Below, piece by piece: positions 1 to 12,882 of a DNA stretch of 64,000 nt. Position 1 is the stretch's first letter. Every line of letters starts with the position of its first letter. Position numbers and translations under genes: made by a program. The DNA lies in contig OY855908.1 in NCBI GenBank assembly GCA_963693305.1, forward strand, positions 31,866,305 through 31,930,304. Direction: 5' to 3'. Source of the DNA: Meandrina meandrites (taxonomy: Eukaryota > Cnidaria > Anthozoa > Scleractinia > Meandrinidae). Under the pieces are notes generated by a model. It ran no database searches, was not told where the DNA came from, and saw only the letters and a program-made list of their open reading frames with translations.

Positions 1-1430
1 GATCTCACGCTGACAAATCTATTTTTAGTAATTGTGCGCGTCGCTATTGCAATTGTCTATGGGAAAGATATATACTTTTGTTAAAATCAATACTATTCCC
101 ATATATGGGAAAAGCATGCCATGGGGACAACAGTCCCATAATATATATATATAATAATTATAATAATAATAATAATTATATGTGCCTCTATTAACTACTT
201 GTTCCACAAACAATGGGAAAACTATGGAATTTTAATAATGGAAACCAGAAATCCATAAGGAGTTGAAACGTATAACACGCGTTCACAGCGTTCGAATATT
301 CAGTTTTGCCAAGTAACATATTTGGAAACACAAAGAGTTTGTATGCGAATGATTTACACACGTAACGACACACGCAATAAAATGTTTGGTTTTTGCGGTA
401 AGTCACTTGAATTGCGACCTAAACGCAGTATATTACTCACAGAAAATACAGAAATTCATTATAACAGTATCCAAGTGAAGTCCTCCAGACCACTAAATGA
501 CGATGAAACAGAAGCTTTTAACCAAATTTAACTTTATTCAACCAAAATTGTTCAAAAACAGGATTACGCCATTTAGTGCCAGCTAGCGCGAGCTGTAGAT
601 TTAATCCAAATATTACAATTTTGATTGGTTGATTGATATGGTACTTAATGAAAACGAATGTGCAGACGCTTTGTACAATACGAATAATAGGGAGTTACAC
701 GTTTCAACCCTTATGGGTTTCTGTGGAAACACAACAGGATAATGTGAACAACACATCTACCTGTTGTAAGCCCATAACTCAGCTCTTTTAAACTTAAAAG
801 GGATTGTTTCACAGCTTCGTTGGCATGTGTACCCACACAACAAGATAAAGAGATAGAGTGGAGGTCTATAAACGAAGGGTACGAGGTCAAGTACCCAGAA
901 TACATGGGCCAGCATTTGATTTTAAAGTTGATAGTAGGAAAAAGTATTGAGAAAAATGTTTATTTTTTTCATGTAAAACCAGTGAAACAAAAGCAATTTG
1001 GATGCTTCTGGACTTCCAAGTTGTGTAGTATATGATTTTCACTGCATTAACGTAGCTAATGTTTGGGAATAAAGGTGTTTATTCAATGGATTTATATGTA
1101 GAAAAGATTATTTTGTCATGTTTATGCCGCCATTTTGAATTTTTAACTCTTAGTTAATATTTTTTTGGTAATCTATGGCAATTCCTCTTTCCAAATGTGT
1201 ATGGTTGTAGATACTTGAACTAAAAAGAGAAGCTGTCAGAGGCTGATTTTTGCATGTACGTCAAAACTGTAGGAAAAATCCACAAAGAGTCACGAGTCAA
1301 AGCGTTGAACGTCTCACAGTAAATGGCAGTCAACGCGTGCCGAAGTCAACGAAACGGCCAAAGGTGCGGAGGCCTGGCCGATGGGTGCGTCGTGACTAGA
1401 CTGACCAGCAAACACCAAAAATTATTGATA
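1..1430. other. AT-rich stretch, no gene supported
   Basis: No open frame here resembles a known family. There is a short AAT/ATT-rich tract near 140-180. About 65 bases at 640-705 resemble 37620-37690, a stretch inside the last intron of the broken CapA copy, so this is shared dispersed repeat DNA rather than a gene. Confidence 0.5.
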
Positions 1431-1589
1431 TAAAATTCCATTCTTGTACAAACCTTGTTCGACATTTGAGCTCTTCTCCAAAACTGGAAGCAAAACTCTC
1501 AACAAACTCGCGAAACACACTTTCCGCCACTTCCTATGCAGCCTGGCCATCTCTTCCCGGCCTAGTCCTCCGCGGAGTAATAGAGAAAA

Positions 1590-2645
1590 TTCAAGAATTC
1601 AGGAAATTTTTGTTGAAAGTCAAGTGTGCTTACCACTTCTCGGAAGGAACCGGTTGGGATGAACATTGAATAATGGTAATGGGGGTGCTTACCATATAGC
1701 CAAAAAATCCGGAAATTTCGGTTGAAAGTCAAATGAAACAGTAATTTTCCGGAAAATCCGTTCGGAAATTGTGGACTACCTCCAGAGGTAGTCCTCTTTT
1801 TCCGTTCGGAACGGAACGTCGGAAATTTCCTTACCATTTGCACGATTTCCCAGTTCCAGTCTCTCATCAACGGAAAACAATAACAGGAAATCGAACTTCA
1901 AATGGTAAGCGTCATCTCGTTCGGTTGGTTTGCTGATTTTGGAAAATCCCTTACCATTAATCAGTGTTCATTCCAACCGGTTCCTTCTGTCAAATGGTAA
2001 GCACCCTGGATTTTCCAAAATCAGCAAGCCAATCGAACGAGATGTCGCTTACCATTTATAGTTCGGTTTCCTGTTATTGTTTTCCGTTTGATGAGAAACT
2101 GGAACTGGGAAATCGTGCAAATGGTAAGGAAATTTCCGACGTTCCGTTCCGAACGGAAAGAGACCCAGGGTGCTTACCATTTGACAGAAGGAACCGGTTG
2201 GAATGAACACTGATTAATGGTAAGGGATTTTCTAAAATCAGCAAACCAACCGAACGAGATGGCGCTTACCATTTCAAGTTCGGTTTCCTGTTATTGTTTT
2301 CCGTTGACGAGAGACTGGAACTGGGAAATCGTGCAAATGGTAAGGACATTTCCGACGTTCCGTTCCGGAAAAAGAGAACTACCTCTGGAGGTAGTCCACA
2401 ATTTCCGAACGGATTTTCCGGAAAATTGCTGTTCCATTTGGCTTTCAACCGAAATTTCCCGATTTTTTGGCTAAATGGTAAGCACCCCCAGAAAAATTTT
2501 TTTCCGGAAAATCCGTTCGGAACGGAACGTCGGAAATTTCCTTGCCATTTACACGGTTTCCCAGTTCCAGTCTCCCATCAACGGAAAATAATAACAGGAA
2601 ACCGAATAAGAAACGGTAAGCGCCATCTGTTTCGGTTGGTTTGCT
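1590..2645. repeat. Composite inverted repeat with recurrent CTTACCATT ends
   Basis: Sequence from about 1690 to 2085 is largely repeated as its reverse complement from 2085 to 2480. For example GGAAATTTCGGTTGAAAGTC near 1710 is mirrored near 2440, and the block with CAACCGGTTCCTTCTGTCAAA near 1975 is mirrored near 2185. The motif CTTACCATT or its complement AATGGTAAG recurs many times, suggesting several insertions of one hairpin MITE family nested in each other. A similar end motif occurs at 62643-62808. Confidence 0.75.
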
Positions 2646-4043
2646 GATTTTTGCAAAAGCTCTTACGATGAAAAAACTTTGAGCTCCGGCGTGTTAGCCG
2701 GCTAAAATCTACATTCTCTGAAGAGATATTCGCTACAGCCAATTTGCATTCGCGGTAAATAAATTTTTATAGGCTCTTGTTACTATGATTAAACTTTCGA
2801 GGCTAAATCCAAATGAGTTTCTTTAATAGTTCATTCTCTGAAGTACCGTCAAAAACTTGAATGCATGTTGAATTCAGCGAAGACAACTATGGAAAACAAA
2901 TTGAAACCGGTAAGGGAAAGATCAAAATTTTAGTAGTCCTCGTTTCAAGATAAATTTTTAAAGGAGCACAAATGCCCGTGATATGCTAAAAATTGCGTCC
3001 TGCACGTTATGACGGTTGAATATAAGCCACGCTGATGAACTCCTCAGGTACTGAACATGGATAGTGGTTTGGGCTCCAGAGCACGTTATGCTTTTGAGAA
3101 AAACTTCTTTAACCAACAGCATGTTTGCCGAACTTTTCCGAGCGCTATTTGTGGGGTATTTATAAAAGTCATAATTGTTTTTTATTAAGTCTGGTTTCAA
3201 ATATTTTGCCGTTAATTTATAGACAAGACGTGAAACAAATAATTGAGTAGTTTTATTTTATTTGAGTAAAAGCGTAAAAATAGGACGATTTCTTCGGTTT
3301 GGACCTTCCTCGGAAACCGTCGCCAAATATATTGAAAAGTAGCACTACAAGCTAAAGAATCGCATTGCAGTTTTTTTTATCATATTAATCAACTGTCTTG
3401 CCCAGATAATTTGGGCCGAAAATAAAGTGGTCGGCCCTCACACGGACAGTCTCTTAATTAAAAGTGATCACAAATTTGGGCTTCTTGCTGTAACATGTAA
3501 TGTGGTGCTTGTTAATTTCAAGTTTGTCATAGATACGAACGCGTTTTTAATTTGATGTCAGCCACCTACTGATCAACATGTACATTCAAACTGAAAACAC
3601 AATATATACATGTAACTTTTTTGACCAAATATACAAAGTTGTTTTGGTCAGTGTTGAGGTCAGATTCAGCTGAAATGAAATGGCTTTTAAAAGAGGCTTT
3701 GTAAACACACATACAAAACTAATAATATTTTTACGTCGCTTAGAAATCGTCCATTATCGATTTGCCACAGACAGGGAGAAGCTCATCGAAAAATGATGAG
3801 CTAGCGAATAAACATCTTAATTTTAATCACAGTTTCAATGCACTGCTGTCGTGCAAACACATGCTTTTGATGAGAACAAAGCTGTCAGAAGATAAAAAAG
3901 ACGTCATGATATGGCACTCATTAATTATAAGGCGAATTGAATTTCAGTAAGAAAGTTACCATAGAAGTGAAAGGAATTAAATATTAAGTATTTGTCAAGT
4001 CTGCAGTTTGAAGTTGGCAGACCTTGAGCTACGAAAAAGTAAC

Positions 4044-4403
4044 ATGAATTTCCGCGGCTTTTTATCGCTTTTACTCGTGACGGTGCTCGTCATTCACGCT
4101 TCAAGCAGCCACTGTACAAATGGAATGTGTGAGAAAGTGTCTCTCTCTCTTGCTACCGACACTAAGCAGAATTTTACTCTTGTCGGATATGTTTTTGAGA
4201 AGTTCAGCTCTCTTTGGAGCTGGCAGCAATGTTTTAACATTTGCTTGAAGAATTGCCAGTGCCTCTCCTTCAACTTCAACGAAGTCAACACAACAGAAAA
4301 CTGTGAGCTGAACGACGCTAACACTAAACTGGCACCAAAAGCACTGGAACAAAAGGAAGGAGTTATCTATTACGAATTAGCCCGGAATTATTACGACAAG
4401 AAG
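4044..4403 (+). CDS. PAN/apple-domain exon 1 of secreted PAN-EGF-fibrinogen-like protein (locus A)
   Basis: This exon encodes 120 residues. Residues 1-22 form a signal peptide (hydrophobic LLLVTVLVIHA). Residues about 24-115 match a PAN/apple module, with Cys pairs in CTNGMCE, CFNICLKNCQC and NCELND and the typical core CLSFNF. It ends in phase 0 at a GTTAGA donor at 4404. The only downstream exon in matching phase is 14663-15478, which adds EGF and fibrinogen-like domains. Together they give 391 residues, an extracellular adhesion or lectin-like protein; ligand unknown. The start is the first ATG before the signal peptide; an open frame continues upstream to 4008 without an ATG. The intron would be about 10 kb and spans the second, broken exon copy. 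Splicing to 14663 is inferred from phase and from locus B. Confidence 0.75.
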
Positions 4404-6640
4404 GTTAGAAACTTTTCAAGTATAGTTTATGACTTTTTTAAAATATTTTTTAGAGGGAGTGTTAGGATTGAAGATTGTGATGTTGCATGTTTAGAGCTGT
4501 TTTTTTTTTCAAAATTAATCATATTTGACAGTCTGAAAAAGACTTCAATTATCTCGATCTCCACCACCTGGCACCATTAAGTTCTGTATTTTCAAGTGGG
4601 CCGAATTTTCAGATTGTGCATGTTCATAAACTCACCGTTCTTCATATGGAGAATAAGAAACAATTTATGTGGCTAATTCTGGCCAAAAGTTCGGAGTTTT
4701 AAAAGTATGCGGCGATCGCATGAATTTTATTATACTAATACTGACACAGCATAGGTCTAAAGTCTTATAATCTGTTGTTGAACAAAAACACATTATCAGA
4801 ATCATTTCCCTTGTCAAGTAAAGTTAGGTCTTTTAAAGTATTTAATGCGCTTGATTATTTATTTCCAGTTTAAGAATAAAAGGAAAACTAGAATCAATGG
4901 CCGCTTCTGAAACTCAGCGTGCGTGAATTGAACATGAAAATTTACAGTGGAAATAACAACACATTTAAGAAAACATTGCTATATAGCGCCGAAATATTTC
5001 GAGAGTTATTAGATCAGCGTTATTAGATCAATGGCAACTTTATTAAGAATTGCAACTACTATTAAGCGTATTCAGTGCAAACGATATTTACATGAGAAGT
5101 TAAGGGACTTTTGGGCGCAGATTATTTAACTAATTTATAAGGAGAACCAAGCTGAAATGTTCTGAAAAGATTTTAATTATCGTTTCTTTGCTAAATTATT
5201 CAGTACTTTAAAGATTTTTAATTGGTGATCGACTCTTTGAAGTAGGGCTCATATGAGGAAGGCTTTTTCGGAGGAGGCGCTCAAATCTCATTGAAAATAA
5301 CACTTTTCTAAAAATATAAATATATTAAAATACTTTTTGGATAACAAAAAAAAAACAAGGAGTTATACATAAAAGTAAGTCATGGCTATGTTATGAGCAT
5401 TACAAAAATGCATTAAAAATGGGAGTCACCGTGCTCGTTTTCGTGCAATGTGGATGGCTATTTTACTAAATATATTTAACCCACGAGGTTTATATAAGAA
5501 ACCCTAGTAATCCAAAAAGCGAGCTATCATTTCTAGAAAAACCATTTCTTGCATGAAAATATCGAAACAGTTCAACGAAAAGGACTTTTTTTCTTTAATT
5601 GATCTAGAATTACACGAGAGAGCTCAACCGCTTCGAACAAAGACCGAGTTGAAGTCGATAAGTATGGCGCTTTTTTTTTTCATAGAATGCACTGTGCAAA
5701 ACGAAATACGCGCAGTGCTATGCCGCCAAATCAAAGAAACTTATTTCAAGGTGCTTTTGCCCTTATGCGTAGTTATGTATTTATATTTGATTTTGCCCTG
5801 GCAGCCAGTGATGACGTCACATGCATGCATAGTATTTTGTTCATTTAAAACTTTCTGGCCCATTTTTATTGCACGTTCTTTTGACAGCACCATTACAGTT
5901 TTGTTGCCGTGATTAAATGCAAAAGATGGATTAACGTTTAAGAAAGGAAAGGAATAATGTGCAAAGCAAACGCTCTCAAGCTAACCATTTCCCAAAAAGT
6001 GAACGTTTATTTTGGCATGGAAGAATCAATTCTAATTTTCTCCAGCACAATCAAAGAGCAAGAGTCATGGTTAAAGACTTCAGTAATCAATGTAAACACC
6101 TGTTTCAATTATAAGTTACTGCCAAGAATGGAGCCCGCTAGCGATCCTCAGCTTCGTGTATTCGTGTGCTAACAACAACAACAACAGTAAGTAATCAATG
6201 CAAACACCTGTTTCAACTAAACTTTATTCTTTTTATTTGGCATTTAGCTCGGCACCGCCTAGTTCATTTCTATATATTCAAACTTCTGCCGGCATTTAAA
6301 GGCGACAACTGAATCATCATTTTTAACATGGATGATGATAATAATAATATTTACCTTGTGTTGCTGTTCTCGATCCATTCACACATCCAAAAGTCACTGT
6401 ACAATTTTATATGTATATATAATTCCAAGCCAGTATTTAATATTATTATATTTTCCAACGTTTCGTACTCCCTTTAAAAACGCTTCTATACAGTCTTCAA
6501 CCCGCCGTGGAATTAACTAGAATTCACTTCGCTTAGCTCCGACATATACGTGTAAATACGAAAACCAAGCAGATCTTCATGTTTCCCCTTTGCCGGATGT
6601 TTATTGGCGAGGTTTTAAGGAGCGGGCAATGCTGATTTTG

Positions 6641-6771
6641 CCAAGACCATGGTCAAACGTCGAACTTCACATGAGTCAAACCTAATGCAAATGAACAAAA
6701 ACAATAGCTTTTTCATTTCCATTAGGTTCGACTCGTACGAAGTTCGACGTTTGATCATGGCCTTAGAGTAC
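6641..6771. mobile_element. Hairpin MITE, present only in unit 1
   Basis: Arms of about 55 bp: the block from CCAAGACCATGGTCAAACGT is mirrored to the end at GATCATGGCCTTAG. The corresponding position in unit 2 (near 13140) reads directly across without it, so it inserted after the tandem duplication or was lost from unit 2. Confidence 0.8.
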
Positions 6772-7489
6772 AAAAAAAGCAGAAAAAATAAAACCCGTCG
6801 TATTACGTTGGTGCTGAGTTCAGTGAGGTGAAACTCACAGGGGGCGAGGTTCAACATGCTGCGCAAAACAGGGCTAAATTGAAAAAGATTGTTGTTGCCT
6901 TATGTCCCACAGGGGATAAAGAAGATTAAGTAAGTAGTAAGTACCATGAAAATCTTAGCTTAGTTCAAAATATCTTAATGAGTGAAAATATTCAATGAAA
7001 ATTAAACGAGCTTGTCATCAGTTACGTCACTAAAGAGATTGGTCTCTTTTACACTATGCAAGGGTTTAACTCCAATTTTCGAAGAAGGAGCACCTGTTTC
7101 TTTCGCGTTATTGGAGAGCTTTATCTGTCTTGGTTGATTAGTAGCAACGAGTTAATGGCAGAATGAAACAGTTACGTCAGAATGATAATGAAGAACTTAA
7201 GGTTTGTTTTAACTGCATATATGACCAACAATGACATTGAAATGATTTTTGAGCCAAAAAGCAAAATGCAATGGGCTGCATTCAGTACGTACAGTAATAC
7301 TCTCTTGGTACAGTGGAAATAGAGCGTCATTCACAGAATTGCAAATCATGTATTAAAGCCACATTTTGGTCATGTGAAGTAAAGAACGACAGCACTACAC
7401 TCAATATGTTTGCCTTTGTGCAAACAATTTTTAGGTGTTAATAATAACTCAAGGCCTGTAAAAGTTGACAAACAAAAAGAGTTCGAATA

Positions 7490-7801
7490 ACAAAATGTTT
7501 TGTAAAACATTTGAGAAGGAATATTAGCGAAATAAAAATTGAACGACGTTTCGATGACTCCATGTCATCATTATCAAGTTAAATTAGAATACAAAGTTGA
7601 AGCTTTATATAGTGATCGGAGAGTGAATGAAAATATTTAGGGTGTGAAAATCTATTTACATAGTCAATTTAAGTAAACAGTTTGGCACGGACGGAGTCTG
7701 ATTGTGTGTTGAGTTTTGGCTTTATGTTCCTGATGAAGAGCATTTCGTAAAGTAAGCAATCCAGCTTCGTGCGGCATTTCTTTAAAACAGTGAACTGAGA
7801 C
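7490..7801 (-). mobile_element. 3' fragment of a Penelope-like retroelement (GIY-YIG tail)
   Basis: Reading the minus strand from about 7797 to the stop at 7669-7671 gives roughly 42 residues including LDCLLYEMLFIRNIKPKLNT and then QSDSVRAKLF. I recognise this as the C-terminal end of the GIY-YIG endonuclease of Penelope-like elements. The rest of the reverse transcriptase is missing; a TAA microsatellite lies where upstream coding sequence should be. The 3' flank (7541-7582) holds a small stem followed by GAAAC that may be a decayed hammerhead ribozyme. The block is absent from unit 2. Confidence 0.7.

Positions 7802-7890
<89 letters not shown>
7802..7890. repeat. (TAA)n microsatellite
   Basis: About 89 bp of uninterrupted AAT trinucleotide repeat. 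It produces artefactual poly-Ile frames. Confidence 0.98.
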
Positions 7891-7891
<1 letters not shown>

Positions 7892-7894
7892 TAA

Positions 7895-7997
7895 CAATTA
7901 GATTATGAGCTCGAGATTTCTATGAGGTGATAGTTGATTCGGCCTGCGGCCTCATCAACTATCACCTCATAGAAATTGAGAGCGAATAATCTAATTG
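7895..7997. repeat. Near-perfect hairpin, 44-bp arms
   Basis: The arm with CAATTAGATTAT and TTTCTATGAGGTGATAGTTG is mirrored by CAACTATCACCTCATAGAAA and ATAATCTAATTG around a loop of about 15 bp. It is a small foldback or MITE inside the unit-1-specific insertion. Confidence 0.85.
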
Positions 7998-7999
7998 TT

Positions 8000-8374
8000 T
8001 TAGTAGAATTCTGACTGAAATAAACGCAAATAATGGTTTCTAGTTATTTTCCTACGCATTATCGAACTTAATGGTTTAACGAAATCGCACGCATTGAACT
8101 GTCCTTGGTAAATTTGCAGTTGTTTACGCGCGTGCACCCGTTTTTCAATAATTTCAAGCTTTTAAAGTCAAGAAACCGCTAATGTCCTTCTTTTAGTCTT
8201 CTCGGGAATTTTATTATCCATTTACATTTAAACTTCCTTCCAAAATTTCGGAAAAACGATAAAAACGTCGCATTTTGTGGACGACCTTCGGCAACTGCAC
8301 ACTAACGGCTGATAGTGTTCAATAGCTCAGCCAATCACATTGCAGCATTTGCATCAGTGTACTAGTAGAATTCT
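8000..8374. other. Gene-free interval inside unit-1 insertion
   Basis: No coding evidence. The palindrome GTAGAATTCTAC at 8366-8377 and a related AGTAGAATTCT at 8003 bracket the stretch. It may be the 5' non-coding part of an internally deleted Penelope-like element on the minus strand; this rests on context only. Confidence 0.35.
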
Positions 8375-8393
8375 ACTAATAATAATAATAATA

Positions 8394-8440
<47 letters not shown>
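8375..8440. repeat. (AAT)n/(ATT)n microsatellite
   Basis: AAT units turn into ATT units, making a weak palindrome of about 65 bp next to the unit-specific insertion boundary. Confidence 0.95.
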
Positions 8441-10563
8441 AATAGTCATAATTTTAATGACAATTTCTGCACAAACGCCACAAGTTACGAATAAATCAGG
8501 CAGACGCAAGCTTCCCAAAATCCCACAAAATCTCAAGCTCCAAATTTGCTCATTATAAAACGCCTTGAAACTGATACCGTTCATTGTCTCAGGACGATGC
8601 TTCTTACACAAAAATTGGCCGGCGCCCTGCGCAGCTCATTATTTTTTGTGCCTAAACAATATAATGCGCCTGCTTCGGTTTTGTTCTTAGCCGCGCGGTG
8701 CCTATCAGGTCGTATCTATTTGTATATGTAATAGGACTACATGCTGCTCAATTTGGAAATAATTGGATGAAAAAAAAAAAAATCCGAGGACTGCCCAATT
8801 GGATTTAAATCCTATTGCGTTATTTTCAACCCTTTATAAAAGCTAAAGATGTAAGTAATTATCTGTGGTAACCCAACAACAATTTCTTATCAGAGCATGA
8901 GAAAACGAATTTCAAAGTTCACAATCTACAGGTAAAATCTCACGTGTAGAACTTCGAAATTTGTTTTCGATGTTTGGTGTTGTTAGAAATGATTTCTTTA
9001 TTTTTTTGATAAGATATTTGAAACGGTAACAGAAAAGTAACACATCTGTTTCGGTTGGTTTGCTGATTTTTGGAGAAGCTCTTACTATGAAAAAACTTTG
9101 AGCTCCGGCGTGTTAGCCGGCTAAAATCTACATTCTCTGAAGAGATATTCGCTACAGCCAATTTGCATTCGCAGTACATAATTTTTTATAGGCTCTTGTT
9201 TCTATGATTAAAGTTTCTAGTTATTAAATAGGCTAAATTCAAATGAGTTTCTTTACTATAGTTCATTCCCTGAAGTACCACCAAAAAACTGAAGGCACAA
9301 ATTGAATTCAGCGAAGACAACTATGTTTTCGCGCGGAGAGCCTACTCGCAAAACTATGGAAAACAAATTGAAACCGGTAAGGGAAAGACCAAAATTTTAG
9401 AAGTCCTCGTTTCAAGATAAATTATTTAAGGAGCACAAATGTCCGTGATATGCTAAAAATTGCGTCCTGCACGTTATGACGGTTGAATATAAGCCACGCT
9501 GATGAACTCCTCAGGTACTGAACATGGACAGTGGTTTGGGCTCCAGAGCACGTTATACTTTTGAGAAATACTTCTTTAACCAACAGCATGTTTGCCTAAC
9601 GTTTTCGAGAGCTATTTGTGGGGTATTTTAAAAAATCATAATTATTTTTTATTAAGTCTGATTTCAAATATTTTGCCGTTAATTTATAGACAAGACGTGA
9701 AACAAATAATTGAGTGGTTTTATTTTATTTGAGTAAAAGCGAAATTTTCCAGCGCCTTCAGTGTGGCGCCTTAATTTGACTTGAAACAGGACGATTTCTT
9801 CGGTTATGGACCGTCCTTGGAAACCGTCGCCAAATATATTGAAAAGTAGCACTACAAGCTAAAGAATTGCAGTTTTCTTTTATCATATTAATCAATTGTC
9901 TCGCTCAGATAATTTGAAGGAATTCTATTTTGGGCCGAAAGTAGAGTGATCGGCCCTCACACGGACAGTCTCTTAATTAAAAGTGATCACATTTTTGGGC
10001 TCCTTGCTGTAACATGTAATGTGGTGCTTGTTAATTTCAAGTTTGTCATAGATCCGAACGCGTTTTTAATTGGATGCCAGCCACCTACTGATCAACATGT
10101 ACATTCAAACTGAAAACACTTATACACATGTAACTTTTTTGACCAAATATACAAAGTTGTTTTGGTCAGTGTTGAGGTCAGATTCAGCTGAAATGAAATG
10201 GCTTTTAAAAGAGGCTTTGTAAACACACACATACAAAACTAATAATATTTTTAAGTCGCTTAGAAATCGTCCATTATCGATTTGCCACAGACAGGGAGAA
10301 GCTCATCGAAAAATGATGAGATAGCGAATAAACATCTTAATTTTAATCACAGTTTCAATACACTGCTGTCTTGCAAACACATGCTTTTGATGAGAACAAA
10401 GCTGTCAGAACATAAAAAAGACGTCATGATATGGCACTCATTAATTATAAGGCGAATTGAATTTCTGTAAGAAAGTTACCATAGAAGTGAAAGGCATTAA
10501 ATATTAAGTATTTGTCAAGTCTGCAGTTTGAAGTTGGCAGACCTTGAGCTACGAAAAAGTAAC

Positions 10564-10923
10564 ATGAATTTTCGCGGCTTTTTATCGCTTTTACTCGTGA
10601 CGGTGCTCGTCATTCACGCTTCAAGCAGCCACTGTACAAATGGAATGTGTGAGAAAGTGTCTCTCTCTCTTGCTACCGACACTAAGCAGAATTTTACTCT
10701 TGTCGGATATGTTTTTGAGAAGTTCAGCTCTCTTTGGAGCTGGCAGCAATGTTTTAACATTTGCTTGAAGAATTGCCAGTGCCTCTCCTTCAACTTCAAC
10801 GAAGTCAACACAACAGAAAACTGTGAGCTGAACGACGCTAACACTTAGCTGGCACCAAAAGCACTGGAGCAAAAGGAAGGAGTTATCTATTACGAATTAG
10901 CCCGGAATTATTACGACAAAAAG
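10564..10923 (+). pseudogene. PAN/apple exon 1, second copy with nonsense codon
   Basis: This copy is almost identical to 4044-4403, including the signal peptide and Cys pattern. A TAG at 10846-10848 replaces the Lys codon of the first copy, cutting the domain after NDANT; the frame is otherwise open to the end of the exon. The donor context (AAG|GTTAGA) is kept. As the nearer first exon to 14663, it would give a truncated product of about 94 residues if used. Confidence 0.85.
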
Positions 10924-12625
10924 GTTAGAAACTTTTCCACTATAGTTTATAACCTTTTTTAAATATTTTTTTGAAGGACTGTTAGGATTGAAGATTGTGA
11001 TGTTGCATGTTTAGAGCTGTTTTTTTTTCAAAATTAATCATATTTGACAGTCTGAAAAAGACTTCAACTATCTCGATCTCCACCACCTGGCACCATTAAG
11101 TTTTGTATTTTCAAGTGGGCCGAATTTTCAGATTGTGCATATTTATAAACTCACCGTACGGAGAATAAGAAACAATTTATGTGGCTATAATTCTGGCCAA
11201 AAGTTTTAAGTCTAAAGGTCTAAAGTCTTATAATTTGTTGCTGAACAAAAACAGATTATTAGAATCATTTCCCTTGTCAAGTAAAGTTAGGTCTTTCAAA
11301 GTATTTAATACGTTCATTTATTTCCAATTTAAGAATGAAAGGAAAACTAGAATCAATGACCGCTTCTGAAACTCAGCATGCGTGAATTGAACATGAAAAT
11401 TTACAGTGGAAACAACAAGATATTTAAGAAAACATTGCTTTATGGCGCCGAAATATTACAGGACGATTTCGAGTGTTATTAGATCATCGTGATTATATCA
11501 GTGGCAACTTTATCAAGAACTGCAACTACTATGAAGCGTAAAAACCGCTAAGCTACGCATGCTGGTGCGAACGATATTTACATGAGAAGTTATGACACTT
11601 GAGCGCAGGTTAATTTACTAAAGGAGAACCAAGCTGACATGTTCTGAAGAGATTTTAATTCTCGTTTTTTACTAAATTATGCAGTACTTTAAAGATTTTT
11701 AATTAGTGATAGACTCTTTAAAGTAGGGCTCGTGCGAGGGAGGCTTTTTTCGGAGGAGGCACTCAAAACTCATTGAAAATAACACTTTTTAATGATATAT
11801 ATATTAAAATACTGTTTGGATAAGAAAAAAAAAACAAGCAGTTATACATAAAAGTAAATTTTCACAATTTATTAAGGGGGCCCTCCTAACTACAGATCTA
11901 GAGCAGTTGCCAAGTGATTGCTGAACACGATTTTTGGTGGCAAACCATTTTGCAGCGTTTTGTTTTGCTAAATGGTGAATCTTTCAGAGGGGAGCACCTG
12001 CTTTGAGAAAATTGACATTACGCGCGTAGTTAGTGCCAGTCCCAAACCGCGCGTTAGAATTTAAAATCCCTAAAACTTGGTGAAAGAAAGGTAGAGTTCC
12101 AAAATATTTTAAGAATCAGAGATAACAGAGCCTTCTTTGTAATCTTACGTACGGACCCGGGCGTACGGAATTACCATTTACATGTAAAAAAGGAACGCTA
12201 CTGAAGTAAGTCTGGAAATTAGGGTGTTTATTACGTCATAACTTTTATAATGATGCGAATTTCATAAAACCCATACGAAACGTTTAACACGTTGACGCTC
12301 TTTATCTATTGGCACTGATCTTAATTAAGAATGGAGCCCGCTAACAAACCCCGTGTTTATAATTACTCAGCTTCATGTATTCACGTGCTAACAGCAGCAA
12401 CAGTAATTAATGCAAACACCTGTTTCAACTAAACTTTATTCTTTTTATTTGGCATTTAGCTCGGCACCGCCTAGTTCATTTCTATATATTCAAACTTCTG
12501 CCGACAGCTAACGACGACAACTGAATCATCATTTTTAACATGGATGATGATAATAAGTTATTTTTGTTTTTCCTTGTGTCGCTGTTCTCCATTCACACAT
12601 CCGAAAGTCACTGTACAATTATATA

Positions 12626-12882
12626 CTTATTATTCCACTATTGCGCCATTTTACCATATTAGGGCAAAAGAACGCACAAAATATGCCACGTTATTACACT
12701 GTAGAACAGGGAAAAATATGGACTGAAAGCGGAGCAACAAAATGGCCGAACAAAACTTTATTTTTTAGTGGAATAATAAATCCCTTATTCGATGGTTTAA
12801 CATATAATACGAGCGGACATTTTGCTCATTGCTCGCAAAATATCCGCGCGTATTATATGTTAAACCATCGAATAAGGTGTAT
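12626..12882. mobile_element. Hairpin insertion specific to unit 2
   Basis: Unit 1 reads across this position near 6410-6440. The inserted block contains a strong palindrome at 12782-12877 (arms of about 44 bp, CCCTTATTCGATGGTTTAAC mirrored at the end) and a second inverted pair TTATTATTCCACTA at about 12628 versus TAGTGGAATAATAA at about 12766. This looks like a foldback element or two nested MITEs. Confidence 0.75.

Larger units (their letters stand above)
2620..9035. repeat. Tandem segmental duplication, unit 1
   Basis: This segment is colinear with 9036-14290. Matching landmarks are 2682/9100, 3762/10282, 4044/10564, 6190/12405 and 8946/14216. The units meet at about 9035, where the 3' end of unit 1 (the stretch with GATAAGATATTTGAAACGG) passes straight into the 5' end of unit 2. 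Unit 1 alone carries a hairpin at 6641-6771 and an insertion of about 0.95 kb at 7490-8440. Confidence 0.85.

Noticed and set aside
820..1035. 71-codon frame near the left edge
   Set aside because: No family recognised and no supporting splice structure; left unannotated.
3762..3950. 62-codon frame conserved in both tandem units (also 10282-10470)
   Set aside because: Conservation is explained by the recent duplication. It has no recognised domain and lies in the upstream region of the PAN exon.
7664..7897. Poly-isoleucine open frame
   Set aside because: It is the translation of an AAT microsatellite; only the C-terminal Penelope-like tail in another minus-strand frame has protein similarity.
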